46,339 bases of DNA from Longimicrobium terrae (GCF_014202995.1 NZ_JACHIA010000032.1:1-46339), one strand, 5' to 3'. Counted from the stretch's first letter, positions 36,746-46,247 are shown. Notes: a model not told the origin generated them from the sequence alone. A program made the numbers and translations.

Positions 36746-36768
36746 ATTTGGCAGAATCCCTGACAAAT
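36746..36768. promoter_or_regulatory. Palindromic operator between GH3 and GH16
   Basis: The arms ATTTGGCA and TGACAAAT are separated by 7 bases and followed by GAATT. Compared with the SusC-upstream site at 24635-24657, the arms differ at one base and the spacing is identical. Its position between divergent starts (36704 and 36864) suits control of both genes. Confidence 0.7.
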
Positions 36769-36863
36769 GAATTGCAGAACAGATACAGCGCTGTTGCCCC
36801 TTCCCGCAAGAGCCTTGTTGCGCCCCCGCCGCGGGACGCGATCCCCTCACCGGAAAACCGCAC

Positions 36864-37745
36864 ATGATCACACGGCACACGGCCGCCGCACTCGCACTGG
36901 CGGTGATGGCGGGGTGCACCCGCACGGACGGCGGAAGCGGCGTACCGGCCCCGCCGCCCGCGCCGCAGGTGCTGTTCGAGGACGAGTTCGCCGGGGCCGC
37001 GCCGGACCGCTCGCGGTGGACGGTGGAGGTGTGGGGCGGCTCGGTGAACAACGAGCAGCAGGCGTACGTGGACAGCGCGTCCACGCTGTACGTGGCGCGC
37101 GGCGCCCAGGCGGAGGGCGCGGGGGACGGCGCGGCGCTGGTCATTCACCCGCGCTGGCGGCCGGGGTTCGTGACGGGCGAGGGAAACCGGTTCGACTTCA
37201 TCAGCGGGCGGCTGATTACGCGCGACCACTTTCAGTTCACGCACGGAACGGCGTCGGCGCGCATCCGGCTTCCGGCGGGGGCGGGGCTGTGGCCGGCGTT
37301 CTGGCTGCTGGGCGCGGGCGACTGGCCGGCCACGGGCGAGATCGACGTGATGGAGAACGTGGGCGACGCCGGGTGGACGAGCCAGGCGCTGCACGGGCCC
37401 GGGTACTCGGGCGACACGCCGCTGGCCAAGCGGTCGCCCTTTCCCGCGGGGCAGGACGCCACGGGATGGCACGTGTATACGGTGATCTGGGGGACGGCGT
37501 CCATCGTGTTCCTGGTGGATGGGCAGGTGGTGTACTCCGTCAACCGCGCGGAGGTGGAGCGCTACGGGCGATGGGCGTTCGACAATCCCAAGTTCCTGAT
37601 CCTGAACTTTGCGCTGGGCGGCGGATACCCGGCGGCGGTGAACGGTGTGAAGGAGCCGTACTTCGGGCTGTCGGAGCCGGCGGTGCGCATGGTGAAGGCG
37701 GATGAGGCGCGGATGCTGGTGGATTGGGTGCGCGTCACGCGGTGA
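36864..37745 (+). CDS. GH16-family beta-glucanase lipoprotein (laminarinase type)
   Basis: The enzyme has 293 residues from ATG 36864. Lipobox MAGC, Cys18. The jelly-roll domain shows '[16 protein letters not shown]', 'NEQQAYVD', '[10 protein letters not shown]', 'WPAFWLLG', the catalytic motif E159-I-D161-V-M-E164 and 'WHVYTVIW', typical of GH16 subfamily 3 endo-1,3-beta-glucanases. The length is complete for a single-domain enzyme. It would cut laminarin-like or mixed-linkage glucan outside the cytoplasm, feeding SusC/D and GH3/GH30. No obvious Shine-Dalgarno precedes the ATG. Confidence 0.94.
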   Translation: MITRHTAAALALAVMAGCTRTDGGSGVPAPPPAPQVLFEDEFAGAAPDRSRWTVEVWGGSVNNEQQAYVDSASTLYVARGAQAEGAGDGAALVIHPRWRPGFVTGEGNRFDFISGRLITRDHFQFTHGTASARIRLPAGAGLWPAFWLLGAGDWPATGEIDVMENVGDAGWTSQALHGPGYSGDTPLAKRSPFPAGQDATGWHVYTVIWGTASIVFLVDGQVVYSVNRAEVERYGRWAFDNPKFLILNFALGGGYPAAVNGVKEPYFGLSEPAVRMVKADEARMLVDWVRVTR

Positions 37746-37752
37746 TCTTCAG

Positions 37753-38122
37753 GGCGGCCCCCACCGGGCTCGTACTACTCGCCCACCTCCCCCAAAAAAG
37801 ACTGGGGGAGGTTGGGGGCGGCGGAAAGTTGGGGCGCGGGAGGCGCAGTATCGTCCTGCGCGAAGTCTGTTGAGCGAATGAATCCGCCGCTCAAACAGCG
37901 GGAACCCCCGACACGACGCCCACAGGCGCCGTTCGGGGCTTCAACTGCATTGAGGCGCGACAATGCCCGTCCGCGGAGGCGGACATCGTGTTTTTCGAGG
38001 CGCGGTTTCAACCGCCGGGCGAGAGCGGCCGACCCACACCGTCATCTGCGCCCGCGCTGAGGTCTCCCCCTCTCCCGCTTGCGGGAGAGGGGGCCGGGGG
38101 GTGAGGGCTGCCCGCGGCGGCG
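37753..38122 (-). repeat. Composite intergenic repeat R1, copy C
   Basis: The reverse orientation relative to copies A and B. It begins with GGCGGCCCCCACC, the hairpin at 37785-37812, GTTGAGCGAATGAATCCGCC, and a CCCCGACACG...CGTTCGGGG stem. It then adds a module around GTTTTTCGAGGCGCGGTTTC and a CCCCCTCTCCCGCTTGCGGG hairpin. The last two modules are shared with copy E. Confidence 0.9.
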
Positions 38123-38303
38123 CAAATGCCCGCTTATCCCGCGGATTTCCTCGCCAGGATCGCGCGCTGATCCCTCGCGTCGTGATGCGGTGTTGCACGG
38201 CCGTGACCGTCGCTGTAGGTTTTGTTTGAAGATGCAGCAAAAGACCCGGCCGCCCTCTTTCCCGGCGGCCGGGGTTGCGGAACCCCTGTCTCTGAGGGCT
38301 GCG

Positions 38304-40166
38304 ATGCGCCGGATCGAGGTCGCGTTCGTGATGCTGGGCCTGTGCGCGCTGTGCGCGGCGGCCGGATGCGCCTCCGCCGGGCGCGCCGCCGCGCCGCCGC
38401 CCGCCGAGCGGACGATGCAGGGCATCATCGACGACCGCGTGGTTCCCCACCTGGAGCACTACTTCGAGCGGATCGCCGCGGAGCGCGGGGCGCTGGCCAT
38501 CGACGGCGTGCCCGCCTTTTCGGAGAGCGACCACTTCGTCGGCGGCAAGGTGATCAGCAGCATGGCGTACGTGCTGGAGCGCACGCCGCGCGGCACGCCG
38601 GAGTTCGCGCGGCGGGTGGAGATGATGCGCGGCATCGTGGATTTCGTGTCTCGCCAGCCGGGCTACGCGACGTGGAACCACCTGTACGCCATCAAGGGGC
38701 TCCATCGGCTGGAGCGCGCCGGCCTGCTGGACGACGTGGCGCCGGACAGCATTCTCAACCGCCTGCGCACGCAGCTGGACTGGCGCGGATTCGTGGATCC
38801 CACGGACCTGCACCTCATCAACCTGCCCACCAACTACTACGGCGTGGCCTTCGGGATCGCGCGGTACCGCGAGCTGCTGGGGTGGGACCGGCCCGGCGAC
38901 AGCGAGCGCATTCTGGCGAAGCTGCTGACGCACGTCCGCGAGTATTCGGCGGAGGGCTACATGGATGAGACGCCGGGCGACGGGCGCTTCGACCGCTACA
39001 CCGTCCTCATCCCGTCGGAACTGGCGATTCTGCTCACGGCGACGGAAACGCCGGTGCCGCCCATGATCCGCGACATGCTGCGGCGCAGCAGCGAGATCGC
39101 GCTGCAGCTGGCGAACCCGCGCGGGGACGGCTTTCCGTACGGCCGCAGCATCGGGCTGTACGGCGATCTGGCGACGGTGCAGGTGCTGTCGATCGCGGCG
39201 CGGCTGGGCGTGCTGACGCCCGAGGAGAGCGCGGCGGCGTACGCGTACAACACGCGGATGGTGCAGAAGTACGCGGATTTCTGGATCGACCCGGCGATGC
39301 GCAGCGTGAACATGTGGGATCACGGGCGCCGCACGGACGAGTACCGCAACAAGGGCCGCATTCTGGGCGAAAACCTCAGCACCGCGATGCAGATCGTGGA
39401 GGCGGAGGAGGATTGGGAGGCGGCGGGATTCACCGGCGCGCCCTCGGCGGCGGCGCTGGACAGGTTTCTGGCGGGGCTGCCGCGCTACCGCCTGTTCCGC
39501 TTCAGCACGGGCGAGTACGAGCGCGCGCTGCTGATTGCGCGGAACGGCGGGCGGGTGATTGCGCTGCCGCTGATTTCGGGCGCGCGCGGCTACTACGCGT
39601 CCACGCCGTACCTGCCCGCGCCGGCGGCCGTGGGCTCGCTGGAGACGCCGCCGAACACGCAGCTGCCGCACCTGGTGCCGCGGTGGACGCTGGCGGATGG
39701 CGGGGCGCGGATGCCGGTGGTGTACATGCGCGCAATCCGGACGGAGGAGCGCGGGGATACGCTGTACCTGCGCGTGAGCCAGGACGCGCTGGCGCGCGTG
39801 GGAGACGCGGCGCCGCGGGCGGATTCGTCGATGTCGGTGAACACGACGTTCGTGTTCGCGCCCGGCAGCATGGAGCGGCGCGACGTGTTCCGCGCGGCGC
39901 GGCCGGTGACGGCGCGCGCGCTGGAGATGGAGTTCGTGACGGCCTCGAGTGGAGGTACGGCGCGCGGCGGGCGGGTGGAGTTCGCGGCGGGGCCGGTGGC
40001 ATCCATCGAGGCGTGGGGCGCGGGCGAGCCGGTGGTGGAGGCACTGAGCGGGCCGCAGGCGCTGGGCGGGCCGAACGGGCCGCTACGCTCGCATGTGCGG
40101 TGGAATCGCGCGAACCCGACGCTGGGGGGCAGCGCGGAGGTGCGCTGGCGGATGACGTGGCGGTGA
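38304..40166 (+). CDS. Large secreted protein of unknown family (toroid-like; candidate lyase)
   Basis: The protein has 620 residues from ATG 38304; an upstream extension of the frame lies in repeat C and is not used. Signal peptide with lipobox-like AAGC (Cys22). Residues about 35-400 are helical with a toroid look: 'ATWNHLYAIKGLHRL', 'NLPTNYYGVAFGIARYR' (173-189) and 'GFPYGRSIGLYGDLATVQVL' (Y279-G-R-S). The last 200 residues are beta-rich, as in alpha/alpha-toroid plus sandwich polysaccharide lyases and related hydrolases. The 'PYGRS' phrase recalls the DUF2264 group. I cannot assign a family. Its neighbours KdgF and KduD favour a uronate-related role. A paralogous layout follows at 40838. 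Confidence 0.6.
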   Translation: MRRIEVAFVMLGLCALCAAAGCASAGRAAAPPPAERTMQGIIDDRVVPHLEHYFERIAAERGALAIDGVPAFSESDHFVGGKVISSMAYVLERTPRGTPEFARRVEMMRGIVDFVSRQPGYATWNHLYAIKGLHRLERAGLLDDVAPDSILNRLRTQLDWRGFVDPTDLHLINLPTNYYGVAFGIARYRELLGWDRPGDSERILAKLLTHVREYSAEGYMDETPGDGRFDRYTVLIPSELAILLTATETPVPPMIRDMLRRSSEIALQLANPRGDGFPYGRSIGLYGDLATVQVLSIAARLGVLTPEESAAAYAYNTRMVQKYADFWIDPAMRSVNMWDHGRRTDEYRNKGRILGENLSTAMQIVEAEEDWEAAGFTGAPSAAALDRFLAGLPRYRLFRFSTGEYERALLIARNGGRVIALPLISGARGYYASTPYLPAPAAVGSLETPPNTQLPHLVPRWTLADGGARMPVVYMRAIRTEERGDTLYLRVSQDALARVGDAAPRADSSMSVNTTFVFAPGSMERRDVFRAARPVTARALEMEFVTASSGGTARGGRVEFAAGPVASIEAWGAGEPVVEALSGPQALGGPNGPLRSHVRWNRANPTLGGSAEVRWRMTWR

Positions 40167-40837
40167 GTTGCGCTCCGCTCCGGAACTGGCGCCGGCGCTG
40201 AGTTTCTGTTGTCTGTACGACGACGTGACTCCATCGCGGAGCGATGTGGCGAGGTTCTACGGCGGCCCCCACCCGGGCCGGCACCACCGGCCCACCCTCC
40301 CCCAAAAAAGACTGGGGGAGGGTTGGGGGAGGCGGTCGGTGCGGTGCGTGGGGCGAAGTGCCGGCGTGGCCGCGAGTATCTGGAGCGGATGAATCCGCCG
40401 CTCGGACAGCGGGAACCCCCGACTCGCGGCCGCTGTCGCGTCCACGATCGGGGCTTCAACTGCATCGGGAGGCACGATGCGTTTTCTTCCGTCTGCCGCG
40501 GCGCGGGTGAGGAGGTGTCCGCCCGGTGGGAAGCAGCCGGAGGGTGCAGGAGGCCGCGTCAAGCTGATCCACCTGATCGCGATCGGTAAGAGTTTGAGGG
40601 CGAGCGAGGGGCGCGACGCGGGGGATATCGGCCCACGGGCGCGCGGTTTCGGCCATCGATCGAACGAACAATGATGGTCGAAGCGAAGGACTTTCATCCA
40701 GTCGATCCAGCGTGATCCGCCCGCGTGAAAGGGCGGATCCGTGGTTGTCACCCATCTCCCATGGTGATCCGAACATCCCGCAATCCGCCGTACCCGCTGT
40801 TCTTTCGTACCCGCATCACCCCTGACGTCACGTGACC
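40167..40837. other. Intergenic region with repeat copy D
   Basis: About 670 bases. Repeat R1 copy D fills 40261-40467. The rest contains a 65-codon frame at 40477 without supporting features and a GATC-rich stretch near 40655-40725. No clear promoter for the next gene is visible. Confidence 0.5.
40261..40467 (-). repeat. Composite intergenic repeat R1, copy D (short)
   Basis: It begins GGCGGCCCCCACCCGGGCCG, has the hairpin at 40294-40323, then GGAGCGGATGAATCCGCCGC, GCGGGAACCCCCGAC and CGATCGGGGCTTCAACTGCA, where it ends. The C-rich distal modules of copies C and E are absent. Confidence 0.9.
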
Positions 40838-42721
40838 ATGAAACCACTCCGCAGCCTTTCCCTGGGGTTCCTGGCGCTGTTGGCCGCCGCACCCGCGGCC
40901 GCGCAGACCGCCCCGCCCGTGGCGCCGGTGGACTGGAGTGCCCATCCGCTGTCGCAATTCGCGGATGACGAACTGACGCTGCCGTACTACCTGCAGCACT
41001 TTGCCCGCTTCGCCAACAGCGTGCGGATGGAGGGCCCGGACCGCGGCTTCATCGACATCTCCGTGTGGCGCAACGAGAAGGACAATCGCCCGTACAACGC
41101 GCGCATCATGGAAAACGCGCTGTCGCTGGCGTACTTCTACACGACGGACCGGCCGTGGAACCCGTACCGCGGCGACCCCGCCGTACGCGCGCGGCTGGAG
41201 GCGGCGCTGGACTTCTGGTCGCGCAGCCAGAGCCCGGCGGGGCGATTCAGCGAGTATGGGCCGCAGCAGTGGAACCTGGCCGCCACCGCCTTCGCCACCA
41301 AGTTCATGGGCGAAACGCTGCGCCTGCTGCACAACGGCCCGCCCATCGACAGCGCCGTGGTGCGCCGCGCGACGGAGGCGGACCGCCGCGCCATCATGGC
41401 CGTGCTGCAGAGCCCGGACTTCTACGAATCCGGCCGCTTCTTCAGCAACCAGTACGGAAACGTGTGGCCCGGCGCGCTGGCGTACCTGGCGCTGCATCCC
41501 GACCCGGAGATGCGCACGCTGCTGGAAACGCAGTTCCGCCGCGCATCCACCGACCACCAGAGCCCGGCGGGGTACTTCTACGAGGCGGATGGCGCGGACT
41601 GGAGCTACAACCTGGGCACGCACCACAGCAACGTGCAGATGGCGTGGAGCTATGCCCGCGGCACGCCCATGGGCGACCAGTTGGCGGACGAGACGGCGCG
41701 CTGGTACGAGTGGTTTGCGTACAACGCCGCGCTGGAGCCGGACGGATCGGGCTTCGTGCTGAACCGGGCGATCGAGACGCGGCAGCAGTCCGTGTTCATC
41801 ACGCGGGCGGGGCAGGGGGAGACGGGCGGAGTGTTCTCGCCGGCGGAGCGGGTGGAGATGGCGCGCGTCACCGGCCCCACGCGCGAGTCGCAGGTGGCGA
41901 CGCGCGCGCAGCAGCGGGCCGCGCTGGCGGACGGCTGGCCGGCGGTGGATTCGCTGGCAACGGGGACGTTCAGCGCGTTTTCGCCGTACGCGTTTCTGCA
42001 TCGCCCCAACCTGCAGTGGGTGCCCACAGACGCGCAGCAGCGGGCGGCGCGGGCCAGACTGCCCTATCTTGCCCGAACCCGCTTTACGCACCAGCGTGTG
42101 GACTCGCGCAAGCCGGTGTCGTACACGTTCGTGCGCGTGCCCGCCTACTACGCGGCGTTCAACGCGGGCGAGGCGTGGCGCGAGCAGCAGCGCTACGGGC
42201 TGGGGTTGATGTGGACGCCGCGCGCCGGCGCCATCCTGCAGTCGCAGACGGGGACGGCGGACGCCGCGTGGGGCACCCGCTCCGCATCGGGCGCGGCGGT
42301 GTATGAAGCGCGCGGATTCGTGCCCGAGTTCCGGGTGAACGGGAGCGCCGTGACGGTCACGCCGGGGACGCGCGACCTGCCCGCCGGGCCGCTGTCGGTG
42401 CAGTACGCGCTGGGCGCGTTCGGCACGAAGAACGTGGAGTTCACGGACGGCGCCATCCGGGTGCGGGTCCGCCACGTGGAGCCGTTCATCGAATACATCC
42501 CGCTGCTGGTTCTGCCGACGGACGTGGTGGAGCAGGGCGCGGGGCGGCTGGCCATCACCCGCGCGGGAACGCGGATTACGGTGACGTGGCCGGCGGCGGT
42601 GGCGGGGGAGCTGCGCCGCACGGAGCGGATGACGGGCGCCAAGCAGGTGGCGGTGCTCACCATTCCCGCCAGCGGCGAGCTGGAGTACGCCATCGCGGTG
42701 CAGGACGGCGGGCGCGACTGA
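40838..42721 (+). CDS. Large secreted protein of unknown family (second toroid-like candidate)
   Basis: The protein has 627 residues from ATG 40838. It has a clear signal peptide (1-23, ending 'AAAQ') and no lipobox. Residues about 40-330 are helical with repeated aromatic/Gly loops: 'FIDISVWRNEKDNRPYNAR', 'FWSRSQSPAGRFSEYGPQQW', 'ATKFMGETLRLL', 'NVWPGALAYLALHP' and 'GTHHSNVQMAWSYARG'. The C-terminal 250 residues are beta-sandwich-like. The layout matches that of the 38304 gene and alpha/alpha-toroid lyases. His and Tyr in 'HHSNVQMAWSYA' and 'PGYFYEADGADW'-like loops could be catalytic, but this is a guess. It directly precedes a ROK regulator gene (33 bases). Confidence 0.6.
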   Translation: MKPLRSLSLGFLALLAAAPAAAQTAPPVAPVDWSAHPLSQFADDELTLPYYLQHFARFANSVRMEGPDRGFIDISVWRNEKDNRPYNARIMENALSLAYFYTTDRPWNPYRGDPAVRARLEAALDFWSRSQSPAGRFSEYGPQQWNLAATAFATKFMGETLRLLHNGPPIDSAVVRRATEADRRAIMAVLQSPDFYESGRFFSNQYGNVWPGALAYLALHPDPEMRTLLETQFRRASTDHQSPAGYFYEADGADWSYNLGTHHSNVQMAWSYARGTPMGDQLADETARWYEWFAYNAALEPDGSGFVLNRAIETRQQSVFITRAGQGETGGVFSPAERVEMARVTGPTRESQVATRAQQRAALADGWPAVDSLATGTFSAFSPYAFLHRPNLQWVPTDAQQRAARARLPYLARTRFTHQRVDSRKPVSYTFVRVPAYYAAFNAGEAWREQQRYGLGLMWTPRAGAILQSQTGTADAAWGTRSASGAAVYEARGFVPEFRVNGSAVTVTPGTRDLPAGPLSVQYALGAFGTKNVEFTDGAIRVRVRHVEPFIEYIPLLVLPTDVVEQGAGRLAITRAGTRITVTWPAAVAGELRRTERMTGAKQVAVLTIPASGELEYAIAVQDGGRD

Positions 42722-42754
42722 CGGCCGCCGCGGACGGGACCCAACCGGAGCCAC

Positions 42755-43975
42755 GTGAGAAAGATCGACGTACGCGATTTTGAGCGCGCCACGCGCACCA
42801 CGTCGCGGCGCATCAACCTGCAGATCGCGCTGAACCTGATCCGCGAGCACCAGCCCATTTCCCGCGCCGACCTGGCGCGGCGGATGGACCTGAACCGCGG
42901 AACCATGACCGCGCTGGTCAGCGAACTCGTGAGCGACGGCTCCGTGGTGGAGGGGGAAACGACCAGCACCACGCGCGGGCGGCGTCCCAAGATGCTGTTC
43001 GTGCGGACGCGCGACCGGCTGGTGCTGGGCATCGACATCCGGTTCAGCCGCACGTACGTGATGGTGAGCGACTTCGCCGGACAGCGCACCGCGCTCGAAT
43101 CGTTCGAAACGCTCTTTTCCCCGCCGGACCTGGTGAAGGAACTGGGCGTGCGCATCCGCCGCATGCGCGCGCAGTACGACGAGGCCGGGGAGATCGAGGG
43201 GATCGGGCTGGTCATCCCCGGGATGGTGGACCAGGCCACGGGGCGGGTGCTGAACGCGCCGCAGCTGGGATGGAAGGACGTGGAGATCCGCGGCTCGCTG
43301 GAGGAGGCGACGGGGCTGCCGGTCGTCATCGAAAACGCCTCGGTGGCGTGCGCGCTGGGGCACATGTGGCTGGGGCGGCGGGGCGGCGACAGCGTGGGCG
43401 ACCTCGTGTACGTGATGGTGAGCGACGGCGTGGGCGTGGGCGTGGTGGCCAACGGCGAGGTGATGCGCGGCTCGGGGAACACCGCCGGCGAGTTCGGCCA
43501 TCTGCCGGTGGACCTGAACGGCCCGCGCTGCCTGTGCGGCGCGCGCGGATGCTGGGAAACGTACACCTCCAACCTGGCCACGCTGGCGCGCTACCTGGGC
43601 CGCGAGTTTTCGCCGGAGACGGCGCGCAACCTGTCGGGGCACCCGGGGCTGACCGTACAGCAGGTGGTGGACCTGGCGCGCGCGGGCGAGGCGCAGGCGC
43701 TGAGTGCGGTGCGTGAGACGGGCTACTACCTGGGCGTGGGGCTGGCGGGGATCATTACCGTGGCGAACCCGGCGCGCATCGTGATCGGCGGCGAAATCAT
43801 CGGCGCGTGGGACCTGATCGAGGGGACCGTGCGGGAGATGGTGGAGGAGCGGGCGCTGACGCCCCAGGCCGCGCGCACGCCCATCATCCCCGAGCCGATG
43901 AACGAGTTTCCGCGGCTGCGCGGGGCCGCGGCGCTGGTGGCGGCGCCGTTCTTTGCGGCTCCGCGCGTGGCGTAG
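42755..43975 (+). CDS. ROK-family transcriptional repressor (NagC/XylR type)
   Basis: The regulator has 406 residues from GTG 42755, with GGAG four bases upstream. The N-terminal HTH (about 18-70: 'INLQIALNLIREHQPISRADLARRMDLNRGTMTALVSEL') is followed by a ROK sugar-kinase fold. The sugar-site motif 'GEFGHLPVDLNG' and zinc motif 'CLCGARGCWE' are intact. The first phosphate loop reads 'GIDIRFSRTYVMV' without the DxGxT needed for kinase activity, so this is a regulator that senses sugar. It is the only sugar-type regulator in the 24-46 kb region and thus a candidate for binding the shared palindromes. It is probably co-transcribed with the preceding gene. Confidence 0.9.
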   Translation: MRKIDVRDFERATRTTSRRINLQIALNLIREHQPISRADLARRMDLNRGTMTALVSELVSDGSVVEGETTSTTRGRRPKMLFVRTRDRLVLGIDIRFSRTYVMVSDFAGQRTALESFETLFSPPDLVKELGVRIRRMRAQYDEAGEIEGIGLVIPGMVDQATGRVLNAPQLGWKDVEIRGSLEEATGLPVVIENASVACALGHMWLGRRGGDSVGDLVYVMVSDGVGVGVVANGEVMRGSGNTAGEFGHLPVDLNGPRCLCGARGCWETYTSNLATLARYLGREFSPETARNLSGHPGLTVQQVVDLARAGEAQALSAVRETGYYLGVGLAGIITVANPARIVIGGEIIGAWDLIEGTVREMVEERALTPQAARTPIIPEPMNEFPRLRGAAALVAAPFFAAPRVA

Positions 43976-44857
43976 GCCACGATCCGCCTGCAGAAGACAA
44001 CAGCAGAGCCTGGTGGGTGAGGTTGGCGCGACGGGCGGAGTCCAGGGCGGCCCCCACCCGGGCTCGTACTACTCGCCCACCCTCCCCCAAAAAAGACTGG
44101 GGGAGGGTTGTTGGGGCGGATGGTTCGGTGCGGGTCGGTGAGTTCCGGGCGTGAGCCGGTTCTGTTGAGCGAATGAATCCGCCGCTCGGACAGCGGGAAC
44201 CCCCGACACGGCGCTATTCGCGCCCCGTTCGGGGCTTCAACTGCATGGTCATGCGCGTCGAGGTCGCCATCCGCAGTCCGCGGAGGCGGACTTCGCGTTT
44301 TTCGAGGCGCGGTTTCAACCGCCGGGCGGAAGCCGCCGACCCGCGCCGCGGTTGGCCCGGCGCTGGGGTCTCCCTTTCTCCGCGGAGCGGGGGAGAGGGC
44401 CGGGGAGAGGGGGCCTCTCCGAACGCGCGGCACCCTCCGGAACGAGCTGAGTTGCGTCTCCCCTCTCCGCGCTTCTGCTTCGGCCGGGAGGGGAGCGGGG
44501 AGGGGCCGGGAGCGGCCTCACAGCCCGGCGACGCGCCGAACCATCCGGCCCGCGCCGAACCCGCCGACGCGCTGAGGTCTCCCCCTCTCCCGCTTGCGGG
44601 AGAGGGGGCCGGGGGGTGAGGGCTGCCCGCGGCCGCGCGGAGTCGTCCGAAGCCCATCCGTCACCCATCCCCACGTGCCGTGCGCTGTTGCACCGGGGAA
44701 AGTTCGCGCTGTTCGATCGTGACTCTTGCGAAACGGGACAGAATCCCCATTTTGCTGGAAGATGAAACAAATGCGATTTCGAGACCTCGGAACCGCGCGC
44801 GGCAGGGCGGGGCGCTACGCCGCGCACCATCACCAGAACGGATCGTCAGGCATCAGG
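43976..44857. other. Intergenic region with repeat copy E
   Basis: About 880 bases. Repeat R1 copy E fills 44046-44640. The segment 44690-44790 is AT-richer and contains TTGCGAAACGGGACAGAAT, probably part of the promoter for the KdgF-like gene. No gene is supported. Confidence 0.5.
44046..44640 (-). repeat. Composite intergenic repeat R1, copy E (longest)
   Basis: It starts GGCGGCCCCCACCCGGGCTC, has the hairpin at 44079-44108, GTTGAGCGAATGAATCCGCC and the CCCCGACACG...GTTCGGGG stem. The module around TTTTTCGAGGCGCGGTTTCA is shared with C. A further insert with CTCCGCGGAGCGGGGGAGAG-like text comes before the CCCCCTCTCCCGCTTGCGGG hairpin. At about 595 bases it is the most complete copy. Confidence 0.9.
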
Positions 44858-45199
44858 ATGACAGAAGTATTCGTGCAGGGAAGCGAGCGGGAGTGGCAGG
44901 AACTCGGCGACGGCGTACGGCGCCAGATCCTGGGCCACGACGGGGAACTGATGATGGTGCGCGTGCAGTTCATCCAGGGCGCCATCGGCACCGCGCACCA
45001 GCACCCGCACCGCCAGGCCACGCTGGTGGAAAGCGGCCGGTTCGAGGTCGCGATCGGCGGCGAGGTGCGTGTACTGGGCGCGGGCGATGGCTTCATCGTG
45101 CCGCCGGACGTGGTGCACGGCGTCATGGCGCTGGAGGCCGGCGTGCTGGTGGACGTCTTTACCCCCGCGCGCGCGGATTTCCTTTCGCCGCAGTCGTAG
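44858..45199 (+). CDS. kdgF: KdgF-like cupin (unsaturated uronate conversion)
   Basis: This single-domain cupin has 113 residues from ATG 44858. Longer in-frame starts exist upstream, but the family length fits this one. Metal ligands are His47, His49, Gln53 and His87 ('TAHQHPHRQATLV', 'GDGFIVPPDVVHGV'), as in KdgF of pectin and alginate degraders. KdgF speeds conversion of 4,5-unsaturated uronates, the products of polysaccharide lyases, to the linear keto acid. The downstream KduD gene takes the pathway forward, which supports this call over a generic cupin. Confidence 0.78.
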   Translation: MTEVFVQGSEREWQELGDGVRRQILGHDGELMMVRVQFIQGAIGTAHQHPHRQATLVESGRFEVAIGGEVRVLGAGDGFIVPPDVVHGVMALEAGVLVDVFTPARADFLSPQS

Positions 45200-45233
45200 C
45201 GGCATCCTTTCTCGCAAACGGGACGGAGTGCGG

Positions 45234-45995
45234 ATGAGCGGCATGTTCAGGCTGGACGGGCGCCGGGCCGTGGTGACCGGCGCCGGGGCGGGGCTGGGGC
45301 GTGGAATGGCGATCGGCCTGGCCGCGGCGGGGGCGGACGTGGTGTGCGTGGACCGCGACGCGGAAGGCGTGCACACCACCGCCGCCGCCATCCGCGACGC
45401 GGGATCGCAGGCGTGGGCGCTCACCGCGGACCTGTCTGACCGCGACGCACTGCACGCCATGGCGGACGAGGCGGAGAGCGCGGCGGGGCAGATCGACATC
45501 CTCGTCAACAACGCGGGCACCATCCGCCGCCACCCGGCCGTGGAGTTTCCGGACGAGGCGTGGGACGCGGTGATGGCCATCAACCTGGACGCGCCGTTCC
45601 TGCTGAGCCGGCGCTTCGGGCGCGGGATGGTGGAGCGCGGGCGGGGCAAGATCATCAACGTGGCCTCGCTGCTGGCGTTCCAGGGCGGCATCCTGGTGCC
45701 CTCGTACACGGCCAGCAAGCACGCCGTCGCGGGGCTCACCAAGGCGCTGGCGAACGAATGGGCCGGCCGCGGCGTGAACGTGAACGCGCTGGCGCCGGGG
45801 TACATGGCGACGGCCAACACCGCCCCGCTGCGCGCGGACCCCGTGCGCACGGAAGCCATCCTGGGCCGCATTCCCGCCGGGCGCTGGGGCGAGCCGGAGG
45901 ACCTGGCCGGCGCCGCCGTCTTTCTCGCCTCGCCCGCCAGCGACTACGTGAACGGGCACGTGCTGGTGGTGGATGGGGGATGGATGGCGCGCTGA
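45234..45995 (+). CDS. kduD: 2-deoxy-D-gluconate 3-dehydrogenase (KduD)
   Basis: This SDR has 253 residues, the exact usual KduD length, from ATG 45234 (GGAG five bases upstream). The cofactor motif 'TGAGAGLG' is at 15-22, catalytic residues are Ser145, Tyr158 and Lys162. 'NNAGTIRRHPAVEF', 'NVASLLAFQGGILVPSYTASKH', 'NALAPGYMATANTAPLRAD' and 'RIPAGRWGEPEDLAGAAVFLASPASDYVNG' are almost the KduD consensus. It reduces 2,5-diketo-3-deoxygluconate to 2-keto-3-deoxygluconate in uronate breakdown. It follows the KdgF-like gene by 34 bases. Confidence 0.93.
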   Translation: MSGMFRLDGRRAVVTGAGAGLGRGMAIGLAAAGADVVCVDRDAEGVHTTAAAIRDAGSQAWALTADLSDRDALHAMADEAESAAGQIDILVNNAGTIRRHPAVEFPDEAWDAVMAINLDAPFLLSRRFGRGMVERGRGKIINVASLLAFQGGILVPSYTASKHAVAGLTKALANEWAGRGVNVNALAPGYMATANTAPLRADPVRTEAILGRIPAGRWGEPEDLAGAAVFLASPASDYVNGHVLVVDGGWMAR

Positions 45996-46051
45996 GCGCC
46001 ATCCAGCGGAGCGATCGGTTGATGGATTCGGCGCGACGGGCGGAGTTCGCG

Positions 46052-46247
46052 GGCGGCCCCCACCCGGGCTCGTACTACTCGCCCACCCTCCCCCAAAAAA
46101 GACTGGGGGAGGGTTGGGGGCGGCGGCGGGTCCGGTGCGTATGGCGGAGGCCGTTCCGGTGAGCGGGTTGGGCGGGTGGAGCGGGCGGAGGATCCGGTGC
46201 GGGAGGCGGAGATTGGCGCGTGAGCGGATCGGGTTGAGCGAATGAAC
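46052..46247 (-). repeat. Composite intergenic repeat R1, copy F (truncated)
   Basis: It begins GGCGGCCCCCACCCGGGCTC with the hairpin at 46085-46114, then GGTTGAGCGAATGAA. At this point, inside the otherwise conserved GAGCGAATGAATCCGCCGCTC block, similarity stops at about 46247 and AT-rich, unrelated sequence begins. Confidence 0.88.

Noticed and set aside
40477-40674. A 65-codon frame beside repeat D
   Set aside because: It has no signal peptide, weak ribosome site, Arg/Gly-rich low-information composition and partly overlaps repeat-like sequence.
42755-43975. Sugar kinase instead of ROK regulator
   Set aside because: It has an N-terminal HTH and lacks the DxGxT ATP loop, although the zinc motif is intact. 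Glucokinase activity is supplied by the gene at 29610.
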